The notes: a model not told the origin generated them from the sequence alone. A DNA stretch of 64,000 nt from Citrobacter sp. 18056 (GCA_902706235.1 CACSJR010000013.1:1-64000), one strand, 5' to 3'; shown: positions 53,336 to 61,808, counted from the first letter of the stretch. Translations and numbers: made by a program.

Positions 53336-54229
53336 ATGCTGGAAAATATGAAAGCATTCAGGATGGTGGTGGAATGTCAGGGATTCCGGGCCGCCGCGAT
53401 TGCCATGAAACTCTCACCGGCAATGGTAAGCCGCAGAATTGAGAAGCTGGAGTTTGAAGTCAATACACAACTTATCAAGCGTAATTCGCGTCGCATATCC
53501 CTTACGGCCGCCGGTGAACAGTTTTATCAGCGCTGTCTGCTGATTATTGATGAGTATGAATCCTGCCTCAGGGACGTGAAAAGTCTCAGTAATGTGGTTA
53601 GCGGCAACCTCAAGGTTGGGATCCCCCATTCCATAAGTCATCTGCATGTAATCCCGTGTCTGAAAGCATTCCTTGAACGCTACCCTGACCTTAAGCTGGA
53701 TATTGTCACCGGAAACCACAGCATGGAACTGTTCAGCCACGGTTTTGATCTAGCGCTACAGTGTGGCCCCCTCCCGGACAGCAACCTGTACTACTCGCTC
53801 ATTGGTTACTGGCGTAAACATACCTGCCTCTCGCGCGGCTATGCGCAGCAGCACGGTATGCCGTCACATCCCGACGAGCTGCACAAGCATACCTGTCTGC
53901 TGCACTTTGATAATCACCGACGCTCCTGGAAATTTATGATTGATAACGAATGTACAGAAATTCGGCCTCATTACATCTCCAGGGTCAGCAACAGCCTTGA
54001 CCTCTGTAACATGGTCCATCAAGGGCTTGGGATTTGTTACCTCCCTGATTTCACCATCAAAGCCGGTATTGAGTCAGGCGAAATTATTACCGTGCTGGAA
54101 GAATTTATGCCTCCGCCATTGCCAATGTATGTGGTGCATATCAATCCGCGCCCGTCCCCCAAAGAGCAGGCATTCATTGATTTTATTCGTCCCCTCAATC
54201 TGGCGACCGCTCCGGATCCAGCATCCTGA
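53336..54229 (+). CDS. LysR-type transcriptional regulator
   Basis: A 297-residue LysR protein. The N-terminal winged helix (MLENMKAFRMVVECQGFRAAAIAMKLSPAMVSRRIEKLE) and LTAAGEQFYQRC are of the DmlR/YafC-like group; the substrate-binding domain follows at about 90-290. It is the only regulator on the island and runs towards the catabolic operon, with its last 35 bases overlapping the end of the metal-hydrolase gene on the other strand. It is likely to control that operon; the inducer is unknown. AGGAGGACACG precedes the ATG. Confidence 0.88.
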   Translation: MLENMKAFRMVVECQGFRAAAIAMKLSPAMVSRRIEKLEFEVNTQLIKRNSRRISLTAAGEQFYQRCLLIIDEYESCLRDVKSLSNVVSGNLKVGIPHSISHLHVIPCLKAFLERYPDLKLDIVTGNHSMELFSHGFDLALQCGPLPDSNLYYSLIGYWRKHTCLSRGYAQQHGMPSHPDELHKHTCLLHFDNHRRSWKFMIDNECTEIRPHYISRVSNSLDLCNMVHQGLGICYLPDFTIKAGIESGEIITVLEEFMPPPLPMYVVHINPRPSPKEQAFIDFIRPLNLATAPDPAS

Positions 54230-55088
54230 GCGGATTTAACCGGGTCACAGCATCAATTCGCTCCGCACTGAGTCCGCCGGTCTGGAACCAGCGTCGGCTG
54301 TCTTCCAGCCATTCACCAATATCCGGCTGAGCGGGCTGACCCAGATCAGAGCTGTAAACCACGTTGTTCACCTGCGTCAGAACATCATACATGTCCTGCG
54401 GAGTCTGGTAGCCCAGATACAGCGTCAGCGCGCACTGCTCGACATAGAGCCAGTCGTGTTCTCCCAGCGCGCAGAGTTCTGCCGCCGAAAACTCCGTGAT
54501 CGGGTTTGCCGGTTGGTTCAACATCAACCGGACGCCGCCAACACGCTCCACGGCTTCAATAAGGCGCAGCGTTTGATCTTTTGAGGTATGCCCAGAAGAA
54601 AGCACAATGTCATGATGTCGTGCGAAATGGATTAGTGCCTCAACATCAGGGCGTAACTTACCGTATTCATCGGTCACAGAGAGCGGTTGTCCGGCAAAAT
54701 AGCGGGCATATTTGTTACTGAAGGTTCTTGAAAGTGTGCTCTTGTGTGTGGTGGAAACCACCGTGGGCAAATGTACCAGCAACCGGGGAGCGCCCTCAAA
54801 CTGATACTGGCTCAGCGCCTGGCGTACCGTATTAAGGTTCACTCCTCCCGCAGCCGCATTGAGCACCACCGAGCCAAACACAGGCAGAGACATCTCCTGC
54901 ATGGCTGCCGCCAGCGCACTCACGCTCCCCAGGTGGTTCTTCAACACGACCCCGCCCTGATACCGGGCATACTGCTGCCCGGTTTCAAATGCCGAGTAGC
55001 GCCGATGGTAGCTATCCGGACGCGCGTGATAATGCACGTCCAGAAACTGCAGCCGGGATGCCCAGTACGCGAAAAATTGACGGGTCAT
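54195..55088 (-). CDS. Amidohydrolase-like protein (DUF6282-like)
   Basis: A 297-residue protein that looks like a TIM-barrel metal-dependent hydrolase. The N-terminal FLDVHYHARPDSYHRRY supplies the HxH metal pair, and later IVLSSGHTSKDQTLRL and VVYSSDLGQPAQPD supply His and Asp at positions usual for this fold. It resembles the DUF6282 family, often found beside RraA-type aldolase genes; that family name is from memory and unsearched. Its ATG overlaps the rraA stop by 4 bases. It is the last gene of the operon. Substrate unknown, possibly a lactone or amide. Confidence 0.72.
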   Translation of the reverse strand: MTRQFFAYWASRLQFLDVHYHARPDSYHRRYSAFETGQQYARYQGGVVLKNHLGSVSALAAAMQEMSLPVFGSVVLNAAAGGVNLNTVRQALSQYQFEGAPRLLVHLPTVVSTTHKSTLSRTFSNKYARYFAGQPLSVTDEYGKLRPDVEALIHFARHHDIVLSSGHTSKDQTLRLIEAVERVGGVRLMLNQPANPITEFSAAELCALGEHDWLYVEQCALTLYLGYQTPQDMYDVLTQVNNVVYSSDLGQPAQPDIGEWLEDSRRWFQTGGLSAERIDAVTRLNPLRMLDPERSPD

Positions 55089-55753
55089 ACGTTATTTTCC
55101 CAGGGAACATCATAGCCCAGTTGCTGACGGGCAACGTCCAGCGGTGTGCCGGCATCAATGGCACTGAGGATCTGCCGCTCGGTATTTTCGACATTTTCCG
55201 CACGCCGGATCACCTCTTCCAGGTGTTCGCCGGGTATCACCAGCACACCATTGTCGTCGCCAAACACCCAGTCGCTAGGGCAGACTGTCACACCGTGGAT
55301 ATCAAGCGTGCACTGCACCGCTTTTACCCGCGCCCGGTTTTTCCCAGAAACCATATAGATATTGCAGGAGAACAGGGGGTAATCCATCTGGCGAATATCG
55401 GTAATATCACGGGCTGAACCATAGATGACAGACCCGGCGATCTTCTTTTGCACCGCTTTAGTGGTGAGAATATTCCCCCAGCTCGTGCAGTCCAGACGCC
55501 CACCGTTGTCCACCACAATAACGGCTCTGGCCGGAACCTGATCAATATAGTTACCGGCATTCATGAAGCGATTTTTTTCCGGTGTACAGGCTTCATATTG
55601 AACGGTAAAAGCCGGCCCCGCGATTTTCTTTCCGCTGACCTGCGGCTTAATCCCCAACAGCCCCCCCGAAATTTACAGGCTGTCCAGCGCATCAGAGACA
55701 GCTGCCGTGTCCAGGGCCAACAGGCGCTCTTTAATCGTTTTTTGGGTTGTCAT
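55085..55753 (-). pseudogene. RraA-type aldolase with an internal stop
   Basis: From ATG 55753 the frame reads TTQKTIKERLLALDTAAVSD, ALDSL, then a TAA stop at 55675-55673 (codon 27), and continues in the same frame ISGGLLGIKPQVSGKKIAGPAFTVQYEA to 55085. Without the stop this is a full 222-residue RraA/HMG-aldolase family protein. The AVSDALDSL start and the later GGRLDCTSWGNILTT and GSARDITDIRQM are typical, including the Arg/Asp catalytic region. The family includes 4-hydroxy-4-methyl-2-oxoglutarate aldolases and oxaloacetate decarboxylases. A run of seven G on the coding strand lies just after the stop. A TTG at 55657 could restart translation. It begins 7 bases after the fusion dehydrogenase gene. 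Confidence 0.8.
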
Positions 55754-55760
55754 GATCGTC

Positions 55761-57923
55761 TCATCCATTTTGCATTGTCAGGGTTTTCAGTACGCACCAG
55801 GCCGCATACTCAGGCAGGGTTTGCGCCAGAAGGGCTTTATTCAGGGGAAAGGTCATCTTATGTTTCTTGCCATCCTGATGGCGAACCGACATCGTCATTT
55901 GCCCCAACCATGTTTCACTCTCCAGTACGTCGACCAGAGAGGGGTTAACCGCGACGTCGATGCAAAGCACTGGCTCACCTCCCGCCTTTTTTCTGGCCAC
56001 TGGCAAATAAGATGACAGCTCCACATCGGCCGTCTGCCAGCGGACGTTGCAGGTGTCCTGCAATATCTCACTCGCCTTTTTGTTACGTTTACTCACCAGA
56101 TACGGACGTAATGCCCGATCCAGACTTTGCCACACCGGAAGTGGTAACGGGCTGTGCTCCGGCGTTTCTATTTGCACAATGACATAGGGACTTTTCCATA
56201 AAAAATGCACATCCCACGCCGTCGAAGAGACTAAGGCGCTCACAATTGAACCTACTTCGCTTTCGCTTATACCAATAAGCGTCCAGGAGGATGTAGCCTT
56301 TACCGGTTCGCTATGCTCGCGGCCTGATAACAAGTCATCAAGCATGGGCAACGCTTGAGAAGGAGGGCCAGGCAGAACAACCACCAGGCTACTGGCTATA
56401 CTGGTGTAAAAACCGGGGGCAGTACCGGACGGATTATCCAGAACGCTAGCGCCGTCTGGAAATCTGGCCTGTTGACGGTTAGACGGATCGTTTTTCACCC
56501 CAAACGCCCTGAGCTGCGCCTGAATAGTGGCCCAGACATCCTCATCATAAATCAAGGGCCTGCCGAGAGACTGTGCCACCGCCTCGCGGGTTTTATCGTC
56601 GGAGGTGGGGCCAAGTCCGCCGCAAATGACAATGAGATCGTCCTGCCCTATACGCGAGGTGATCAGGGCGCTTATCTGGGCAATATTGTCCGCGCAGGAC
56701 GCCTGAAATCTCACCTGATGCTGCGCCGCCTCAAGCCGCTGGCTGATGTGCAACTGATTGCTGTTCGGGTATTGCCCGGACAACAGTTCATCACCGATGG
56801 TGATCACGCTGGCCGTTTTCCCGAGCGTCGGGTGAAGCAGCTCCCGGATGATGGCCTGCGCCATTTCCTGTGTGGATGCCGTCCCTCCCAAATCGTAGGT
56901 AGCCACTTTCCCGTCCCGGACCACTCGGTCAACCGCGTGTTGAAGTTTTTCGGCTTGTAACTCAAAGCCCAGATACTCCAGCATCAGTGCAATGGTGTAA
57001 AACATGGCACACGGGTTGGCTTTCCCCTGTCCTGCCATCCCTGGCGCGCTGCCATGTACCGGCTCAAAGTAGGCAACATGGCTGCCAATATTGGCGCTTG
57101 GTGCAAGGCCTAAACCGCCCATCACCCCTGCGGCTAAGTCGGACAAAATATCCCCAAACATATTTTCTGCGACAATCACGCCGAACTCATGGGGCTTACG
57201 CACCAGCCAGAGGGCAATAGCATCGACATTATGGATATCTGCCGTGATCTCAGGAAAATGCGCAGCCACCTCATGGAATATGTTCCCCGCAAAGTGACCA
57301 CTCTCGCGCATCACATTGGGTTTATCGGCAAATGTGACGCGGGTAAAGTGGTGCTTGCGGGCATACTCAAAGGCCGTCTGAAACAGGCGCTCCAGCCCAT
57401 ACCGGGTTTGCAGACGAACCGTCCAGGCAGCCTCTTCCAGGCCATACTTGTTCAGATTAGGATGCTTCAGCCAGTCGGAAACCGCCGGTCTAACCCCTTT
57501 AAAATCCATCCCGGCGTACAAACCTTCGGTATTTTCCCGAATCACGCAGCAGCGAAAAGGACGTCGATCGCCTGCGACATATTTCACCGGGCGGATATTG
57601 GCGAACAACCCCAGTTTCTGGCGGAGTTGGATCACCGGCGAAACATACTCGATACCTTTCTGCTGGAGAGGCAGAGGTAAAGCCTGCTGCGCCTGCGCTT
57701 TACCTTTACTGGTTATTGCACCAAGCAGCACCGCATCTGCCCCGGCGATTTTTTCCCAGGTTTGATCTGGTACGGGGTTTCCCTCCCGCGTCCAGCATGC
57801 CCAGCCAATCTCGCCAAAAGTGAGCGTAATGGGAAGATCCATAGCACTGATAACAGGTAGCGCAGCCTCGCAAACCTCCAGACCAATCCCATCACCCGGT
57901 AAAACCAGCACATTTTTTTTCAT
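55761..57923 (-). CDS. Fusion of isocitrate/isopropylmalate-type dehydrogenase and CinA-type domain
   Basis: A 720-residue two-domain protein. Residues about 1-355 are a beta-decarboxylating dehydrogenase (VLVLPGDGIGLEV; RENTEGLYAG; the Lys of FADKPNVM; Asp residues in HNVDAIALWLV and NMFGDILSDLAAGVMGGLGLAPSANIG). It would oxidise and decarboxylate a 2-hydroxy acid such as malate, tartrate or isopropylmalate with NAD. Residues about 365-530 are the molybdopterin-binding-like domain of CinA (ITIGDELLSGQYPNSNQ and CGGLGPTSDDKTREA), followed by a 190-residue tail also seen in CinA-like proteins (VVVLPGPPSQALP). The PncC amidase domain is absent. ATG 57923 overlaps the upstream stop by 4 bases (ATGA) and is preferred to 57938. 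The combination suggests a link between substrate oxidation and nucleotide or cofactor repair; that is inference. Confidence 0.85.
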   Translation of the reverse strand: MKKNVLVLPGDGIGLEVCEAALPVISAMDLPITLTFGEIGWACWTREGNPVPDQTWEKIAGADAVLLGAITSKGKAQAQQALPLPLQQKGIEYVSPVIQLRQKLGLFANIRPVKYVAGDRRPFRCCVIRENTEGLYAGMDFKGVRPAVSDWLKHPNLNKYGLEEAAWTVRLQTRYGLERLFQTAFEYARKHHFTRVTFADKPNVMRESGHFAGNIFHEVAAHFPEITADIHNVDAIALWLVRKPHEFGVIVAENMFGDILSDLAAGVMGGLGLAPSANIGSHVAYFEPVHGSAPGMAGQGKANPCAMFYTIALMLEYLGFELQAEKLQHAVDRVVRDGKVATYDLGGTASTQEMAQAIIRELLHPTLGKTASVITIGDELLSGQYPNSNQLHISQRLEAAQHQVRFQASCADNIAQISALITSRIGQDDLIVICGGLGPTSDDKTREAVAQSLGRPLIYDEDVWATIQAQLRAFGVKNDPSNRQQARFPDGASVLDNPSGTAPGFYTSIASSLVVVLPGPPSQALPMLDDLLSGREHSEPVKATSSWTLIGISESEVGSIVSALVSSTAWDVHFLWKSPYVIVQIETPEHSPLPLPVWQSLDRALRPYLVSKRNKKASEILQDTCNVRWQTADVELSSYLPVARKKAGGEPVLCIDVAVNPSLVDVLESETWLGQMTMSVRHQDGKKHKMTFPLNKALLAQTLPEYAAWCVLKTLTMQNG

Positions 57924-58534
57924 AGTGTGTCGACCCATTCATTAAGTAAGGCATTCATCGCTGCGGGATTGTCATTCCATGGGCGCATACCCGCTTTCGG
58001 GATGCGCCTGTAGAGGTGTGTCGGTTGAGTGCTATGGGTTTGGTTTTCCCAGGACGCCAGCTGTGATTTATCCCCCACGATGGCAAGGTATTTCCCGTTA
58101 TAGCGAGCAATCGCAGCGCGAGCGTCCATGTTCAGTAGCAAGGCAAATCCGGTCAACATCCGCTGAATGGCAGATGCTTTCGCCGCGTCAGGCAACGTGA
58201 AACGCCCCTCCTGGGCGGCTTGCCCTTCAGGGACAACGAATTGATGCAGAACGTCCACCGCATGCTCAACCTCGCCCTTCTCCAGCAGCGAAACAAGCTC
58301 GCCCAGACGCTTGTTGAGTTGTTCATCCGCAAAACCCGGCGCACTGACAGATATCACACCACTGAGGCCGTGCAGGTGAGGAGCCAACAGCTGGACTAAC
58401 GTGCCCGCCATGGCGAACCCCACCAGCAGATAGGGAGACTGGAACCGGGCATTCAGTGCCTGGCAGAGTGCCTCAACCGCCCTCTCTGGCGAGGCATCCT
58501 GAATCAGGGTCAACGTATCAAAAACGGTGGGTTG
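57920..58534 (-). pseudogene. Alpha/beta-hydrolase-fold protein, N-terminus lost
   Basis: The open frame (from about 58534, FDTLTLIQDASPERAVEAL) covers the second part of an alpha/beta hydrolase: LLVGFAMAGTLVQLLAPHLHGLSGVISVSAP is the elbow region, a cap follows, and AIVGDKSQ with the closing IPKAGMRPWNDNP are the acid and His regions. About 60 N-terminal residues expected for the fold, including the oxyanion HG segment, are missing; the frame instead runs back into the aldolase gene. The elbow has Ala where the nucleophile Ser should be (GFAMAG), and the final His position reads Met. So even the intact protein may not have used the usual triad. Its end overlaps the fusion gene by 4 bases. 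Confidence 0.7.
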
Positions 58535-59115
58535 TCATGCGCGTGAAAACCCACGTCCACACGCGTGGTGCATTTAAGGACGTTGATCAGCCGCGATGTC
58601 TGTTCCGGGCGTAAGCTACCATTTGAATCGGCGATACAGATAATATTGGCCCCGGCTTTTTCGCATTGTGCAGCCACATCAATAAGCGTATTGATATTAA
58701 TTTGGCTGGCACGGGTAAAATTCATACTCACACGTAACCCACTCATTTTGGCAAATTCGCATAATGCCAATGCCGGTTGTGGATTATCTGTTTTAATACA
58801 GATCCTGAGCAGACTCACACCGTGCATTTTCATACGAACCACATCATCGTGATTAATATTATGCGGATGGGCAATCACCACTAACTTAGCATCCGGCACA
58901 GCATTGTGGATCTCCTGAATATATTCATCGGGTGACACCCCCGTAATACCAATATCAGGAATCGGCTTAAAAGACCCGTTCCGATAACCTATTTCAATCC
59001 ACTCAACGCCGCTTTCCACTAGCGCCTGAACATGTTTAATCGCGTAGTCTGTCGGAAAGTGAAAACCATTCTGATAACCACCATCCCGTAATGTGACATC
59101 GATATTATTAATCAT
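58510..59115 (-). pseudogene. HMGL-type (DmpG-like) aldolase, C-terminus lost
   Basis: From ATG 59115 (overlapping the MFS stop by 8 bases, behind AAGGAGAG) the protein begins MINNIDVTLRDGGYQNGF, the DxTLRDG active-site motif of the HMG-CoA lyase / 4-hydroxy-2-oxovalerate aldolase family. The barrel proceeds to DVGFHAHDN, the metal-binding HxH of strand 7. It then ends after six foreign residues at 58510, at residue 201, where relatives have about 270-330. The following DNA belongs to the hydrolase gene. A deletion has therefore joined the two genes near 58520-58545. The product probably lacks the last strands of the barrel. Confidence 0.75.
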
Positions 59116-60331
59116 TGATCTTACTCTCCTTGTTAGAGACAAATTGCATAAATGAAGATTGACCCAACACATAAATGAGAAAACCGAATACACACACACA
59201 TGCGATGATCAGGGCGGTCATTCCTGGTGCATGGGCGGACAGTTTGCCAATTAAAAAAGTGGCGATGGCAGCACTCCCGAGTTGCAGTGCTCCCATCACA
59301 CCAGATGCCGTCCCGGAGGCCTGCGGATGGGCGGCAATGGCTGATGCCGTCCCCAACGGCAGCAAAAAGCCGTTGCCAAAGGTCAGAATGGAAATAGCGA
59401 TAATCGTCGTCGGCAGGGGAAATGGACTCACATACATCTGCAAGGCAAAAATAATCCCCCCCAGCACAAAAATGCGGTATCCCTGACGGATCGTATCTTC
59501 AATACCCTCGCGCCTTGAACGCCTTTTGGCCGTCAAATTTCCGGAGACATAACTGGCGGAGAGCAGAATATATGTATAGCCCACATAGGCTGGGGAAAGC
59601 CCCAGTTTCGCAAGCATAAACGGCGACTCGACGATATAGGCAAAATAAGCTGCATAGGCAAAACAGGGAATGGCAGCATAAAAAAGAAAGGTTGGGTTTC
59701 GCACGACATCAACGGTATTTTTTGTTGCTGTCAGTACACTTAGTTTTTGTCTTTTTTCTACCGGCAATGTCTCACGGAGTGCCGTAAAGCAGAGAACCAG
59801 CGTGGCCAGGATAAAGAGGGTTAAAAAGATAAAACACGCCCGCCAGCCGAAATGCTGAGTCAAAATCCCGCCGATCATCGGCGCAATCGCAGGTGACATC
59901 CCCACAAACGGAAAGATGACTAGGTAGAGCTGCGCAGATGATTTTTTATCCATCATATCGTTAATGATCGCCCGACTGATGGTAATACCAGCGCATGAGC
60001 CGATCCCCTGCAATAATCTTAAACCCAGCAATTCATTAATGTGCGTCGTATAAATCACACTGACAGTGGAAATCAGCCATATCAGTAACCCTCCGATTAA
60101 TGTTTTTTTCCTCCCAAGGCTATCACTCAATGGGCCATAGATAAGTTGCGAAAATGCCACACCAAATAAAAATACCGCAATTGCGTCCTGTATTTGCGCT
60201 TCAGTCACTTTATAAAACAATCGCATTTCACCAAGCGCGGGTAAAAATATGTCGGTGGAAATCAACCCACCAACAGAGAGGCATGTAACTAACACCATGA
60301 GAGATATCTGAATTTTTTTATTCATCATCAT
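59108..60331 (-). CDS. MFS transporter, Bcr/CflA type
   Basis: A twelve-helix major facilitator protein of about 407 residues. The motif between helices 2 and 3 (YGPLSDSLGRKKTLIGG), STDIFLPALGEM in helix 1 and RLLQGIGSCAGITISRAIINDM are typical of the Bcr/CflA drug-resistance group. In this operon it may instead move the pathway substrate. Three ATG codons in a row (60331-60323) follow no clear Shine-Dalgarno, so the start is uncertain by one or two residues. It is the first gene of the operon and its stop overlaps the aldolase ATG by 8 bases. Confidence 0.85.
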   Translation of the reverse strand: MMMNKKIQISLMVLVTCLSVGGLISTDIFLPALGEMRLFYKVTEAQIQDAIAVFLFGVAFSQLIYGPLSDSLGRKKTLIGGLLIWLISTVSVIYTTHINELLGLRLLQGIGSCAGITISRAIINDMMDKKSSAQLYLVIFPFVGMSPAIAPMIGGILTQHFGWRACFIFLTLFILATLVLCFTALRETLPVEKRQKLSVLTATKNTVDVVRNPTFLFYAAIPCFAYAAYFAYIVESPFMLAKLGLSPAYVGYTYILLSASYVSGNLTAKRRSRREGIEDTIRQGYRIFVLGGIIFALQMYVSPFPLPTTIIAISILTFGNGFLLPLGTASAIAAHPQASGTASGVMGALQLGSAAIATFLIGKLSAHAPGMTALIIACVCVFGFLIYVLGQSSFMQFVSNKESKIND

Positions 60332-60852
60332 TTCAACAATAATTCTTGAGTAACTTAAATCTAGCGAAAAGCGATCGAAATGAATATGGAAAATAATCAA
60401 ACAGACTGTTGCATATAAGTAAACAAACAATCTTCAGTTGTATCCTGACTAAGTAAATATATAAATTTTTATGATAATAGCTCCAACTCATTGATAATTA
60501 TGTTTAGTCAGATATTGCCCCGTAACTTTGTCATGCAGTTTCATTGTTTATGGCACGTTTTCAATTAGAAGGTTATCAGGCTGGTTAAACGTTTTATAGG
60601 AGGCGTTCTGATAACTAAGGTGACGTAAAATGTCCTGTTTATGGGCAGGCAGAATAGATTAATAAATATAGTCTGGATGGTATCGCCTTGGCGTAAACTA
60701 TCATGGTCAACATTTCCATTCATAATATTTATCGTAAAAGGTACATTCATGTTGATAGCAATAGCTTTAATGACCCGACCCAGGAACCTGGCCAACAACA
60801 TTATCTGGCCGGGATCTCAAAAAATGCATGGAACTAAAATGGGTCTATTTAC
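60332..60852. other. AT-rich promoter region and right part of the island
   Basis: No convincing gene; short frames on both strands (60565-60801 minus, 60641-60859 plus) match nothing I know and have poor starts. The left part must hold the promoter of the MFS-to-hydrolase operon. An eight-base inverted repeat, CTGACTAA at 60445-60452 and TTAGTCAG at 60504-60511, lies there and could be an operator for the LysR protein. The remainder looks like decayed DNA. Confidence 0.45.
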
Positions 60853-60873
60853 AAACTGAACGGGCTTTTTGCT
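60853..60873 (+). repeat. Relic of a tRNA-Asn terminator at the right island edge
   Basis: AAACTGAACGGGCTTTTTGC is identical, with one substitution, to 49343-49362 in the terminator after tRNA-Asn copy 1. The tRNA itself and the left stem arm are missing here. It probably marks the point where the island joins the old sequence downstream of a tRNA-Asn, with the right attachment site lost. Confidence 0.6.
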
Positions 60874-60911
60874 TTTTGGCTATAGGTCGGTTGCTGTCTA
60901 CGGTCTTCAAA

Positions 60912-60937
60912 AGCAAAAGGCGCCCGAAAGCGCCTTT
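60912..60937 (-). terminator. Terminator of the secreted phosphorylase-like gene
   Basis: On the minus strand AAAGGCGC (60937-60930), loop TTTCGG, GCGCCTTT (60923-60916), then TGCTTTTG. It lies 22 bases after the gene's stop. Confidence 0.75.
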
Positions 60938-60959
60938 GATGGTGTGGAAGCCGCTTAAC

Positions 60960-61808
60960 TCAGCGTGTCCTCGTTTTGGCGATATACGCCTTGACCACCT
61001 GATAAACATAATCCTGACAGGCCAGCCCTGTTTGCGGGTCATAGGCTCCCTGATTGGTAATGTTGTTCGACAGGATCCGGATCCCCACAAACGGAATGTT
61101 AAAGGCCGCGGAAATCTGCGCCGCGGAGGCGGTCTCCATCTCTTCGACGGAAGTCTGATAGTTGCTGTGGAATGCATGGATGCGGTCCAGTTCGCTGTTC
61201 CACATATCGGCTGACCCGATAACCCCTTCCACGACGTTCCCCTTCTTGTAGCTCTCTTTCACGCTTTCCGCCACGGAGAGAAGCTGTGCGTCTGCCGGGA
61301 ATTTACGGATCGTATGCGGGGTTTTATCCTCACCTGCACTCCCCTTCGAGGCCAATAGATCCATCGGTTTCCATTGGAGTGAATCGCTTCCCTCACCCGG
61401 CTGCTTATGCGGTGATTTAAACGACCCGAGATTGACGGAATATTTTCCTAATACAATGTCATACACCTTCAGTGCCGGATCGTGCCCACCAGCGGTACCC
61501 TGGTTAATGATAGCCACCGGGTGAAACTGCGTCGCAGCAATTGCCGTGGCTGCAGAGGCATTAGACATCCCTTTCAGGGTCTCGGAAACCACGACCGGAT
61601 AACCATCAACCGTACCGCGCCAGAAGCGCCAACCACCAATATCCAGCTCTTGTGGATTGTCAAGCCGTTGGGCGAAACGCTCTGCTTCAACGGGCATAGC
61701 CCCCTGAATCACAATCGGCCCTGTGACACGCTGCTGAGCCAAACTTAACGAAGAGACTACCATGCAGCACGCTGCCACGGACATCGCGATTGTCTTATTA
61801 TTCATCAT
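60960..61808 (-). CDS. Secreted nucleoside phosphorylase-family protein
   Basis: A 282-residue protein with a signal peptide (about 1-25, MSVAACCMVVSSLSLA, then QQRV) and a purine nucleoside phosphorylase/MTA-SAH nucleosidase fold. The nucleoside-site signature VEEMETASAAQISAAFNIPFVGIRILSNN is clear, as is INQGTAGGHDP near residue 98. The usual catalytic Asp after RILS is Asn here, so the chemistry may differ from MTA/SAH nucleosidase. It is probably periplasmic and may cleave nucleosides outside the cytoplasm. The start (ATG 61808, behind GGGAAG) could be one codon later. It is divergent from amn, another N-glycosidase. Confidence 0.8.
   Translation of the reverse strand: MMNNKTIAMSVAACCMVVSSLSLAQQRVTGPIVIQGAMPVEAERFAQRLDNPQELDIGGWRFWRGTVDGYPVVVSETLKGMSNASAATAIAATQFHPVAIINQGTAGGHDPALKVYDIVLGKYSVNLGSFKSPHKQPGEGSDSLQWKPMDLLASKGSAGEDKTPHTIRKFPADAQLLSVAESVKESYKKGNVVEGVIGSADMWNSELDRIHAFHSNYQTSVEEMETASAAQISAAFNIPFVGIRILSNNITNQGAYDPQTGLACQDYVYQVVKAYIAKTRTR

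Noticed and set aside
60565..60859. Overlapping short frames on both strands at the right end of the island
   Set aside because: Neither has a convincing start signal or a recognisable domain; AT-rich DNA gives such frames by chance.
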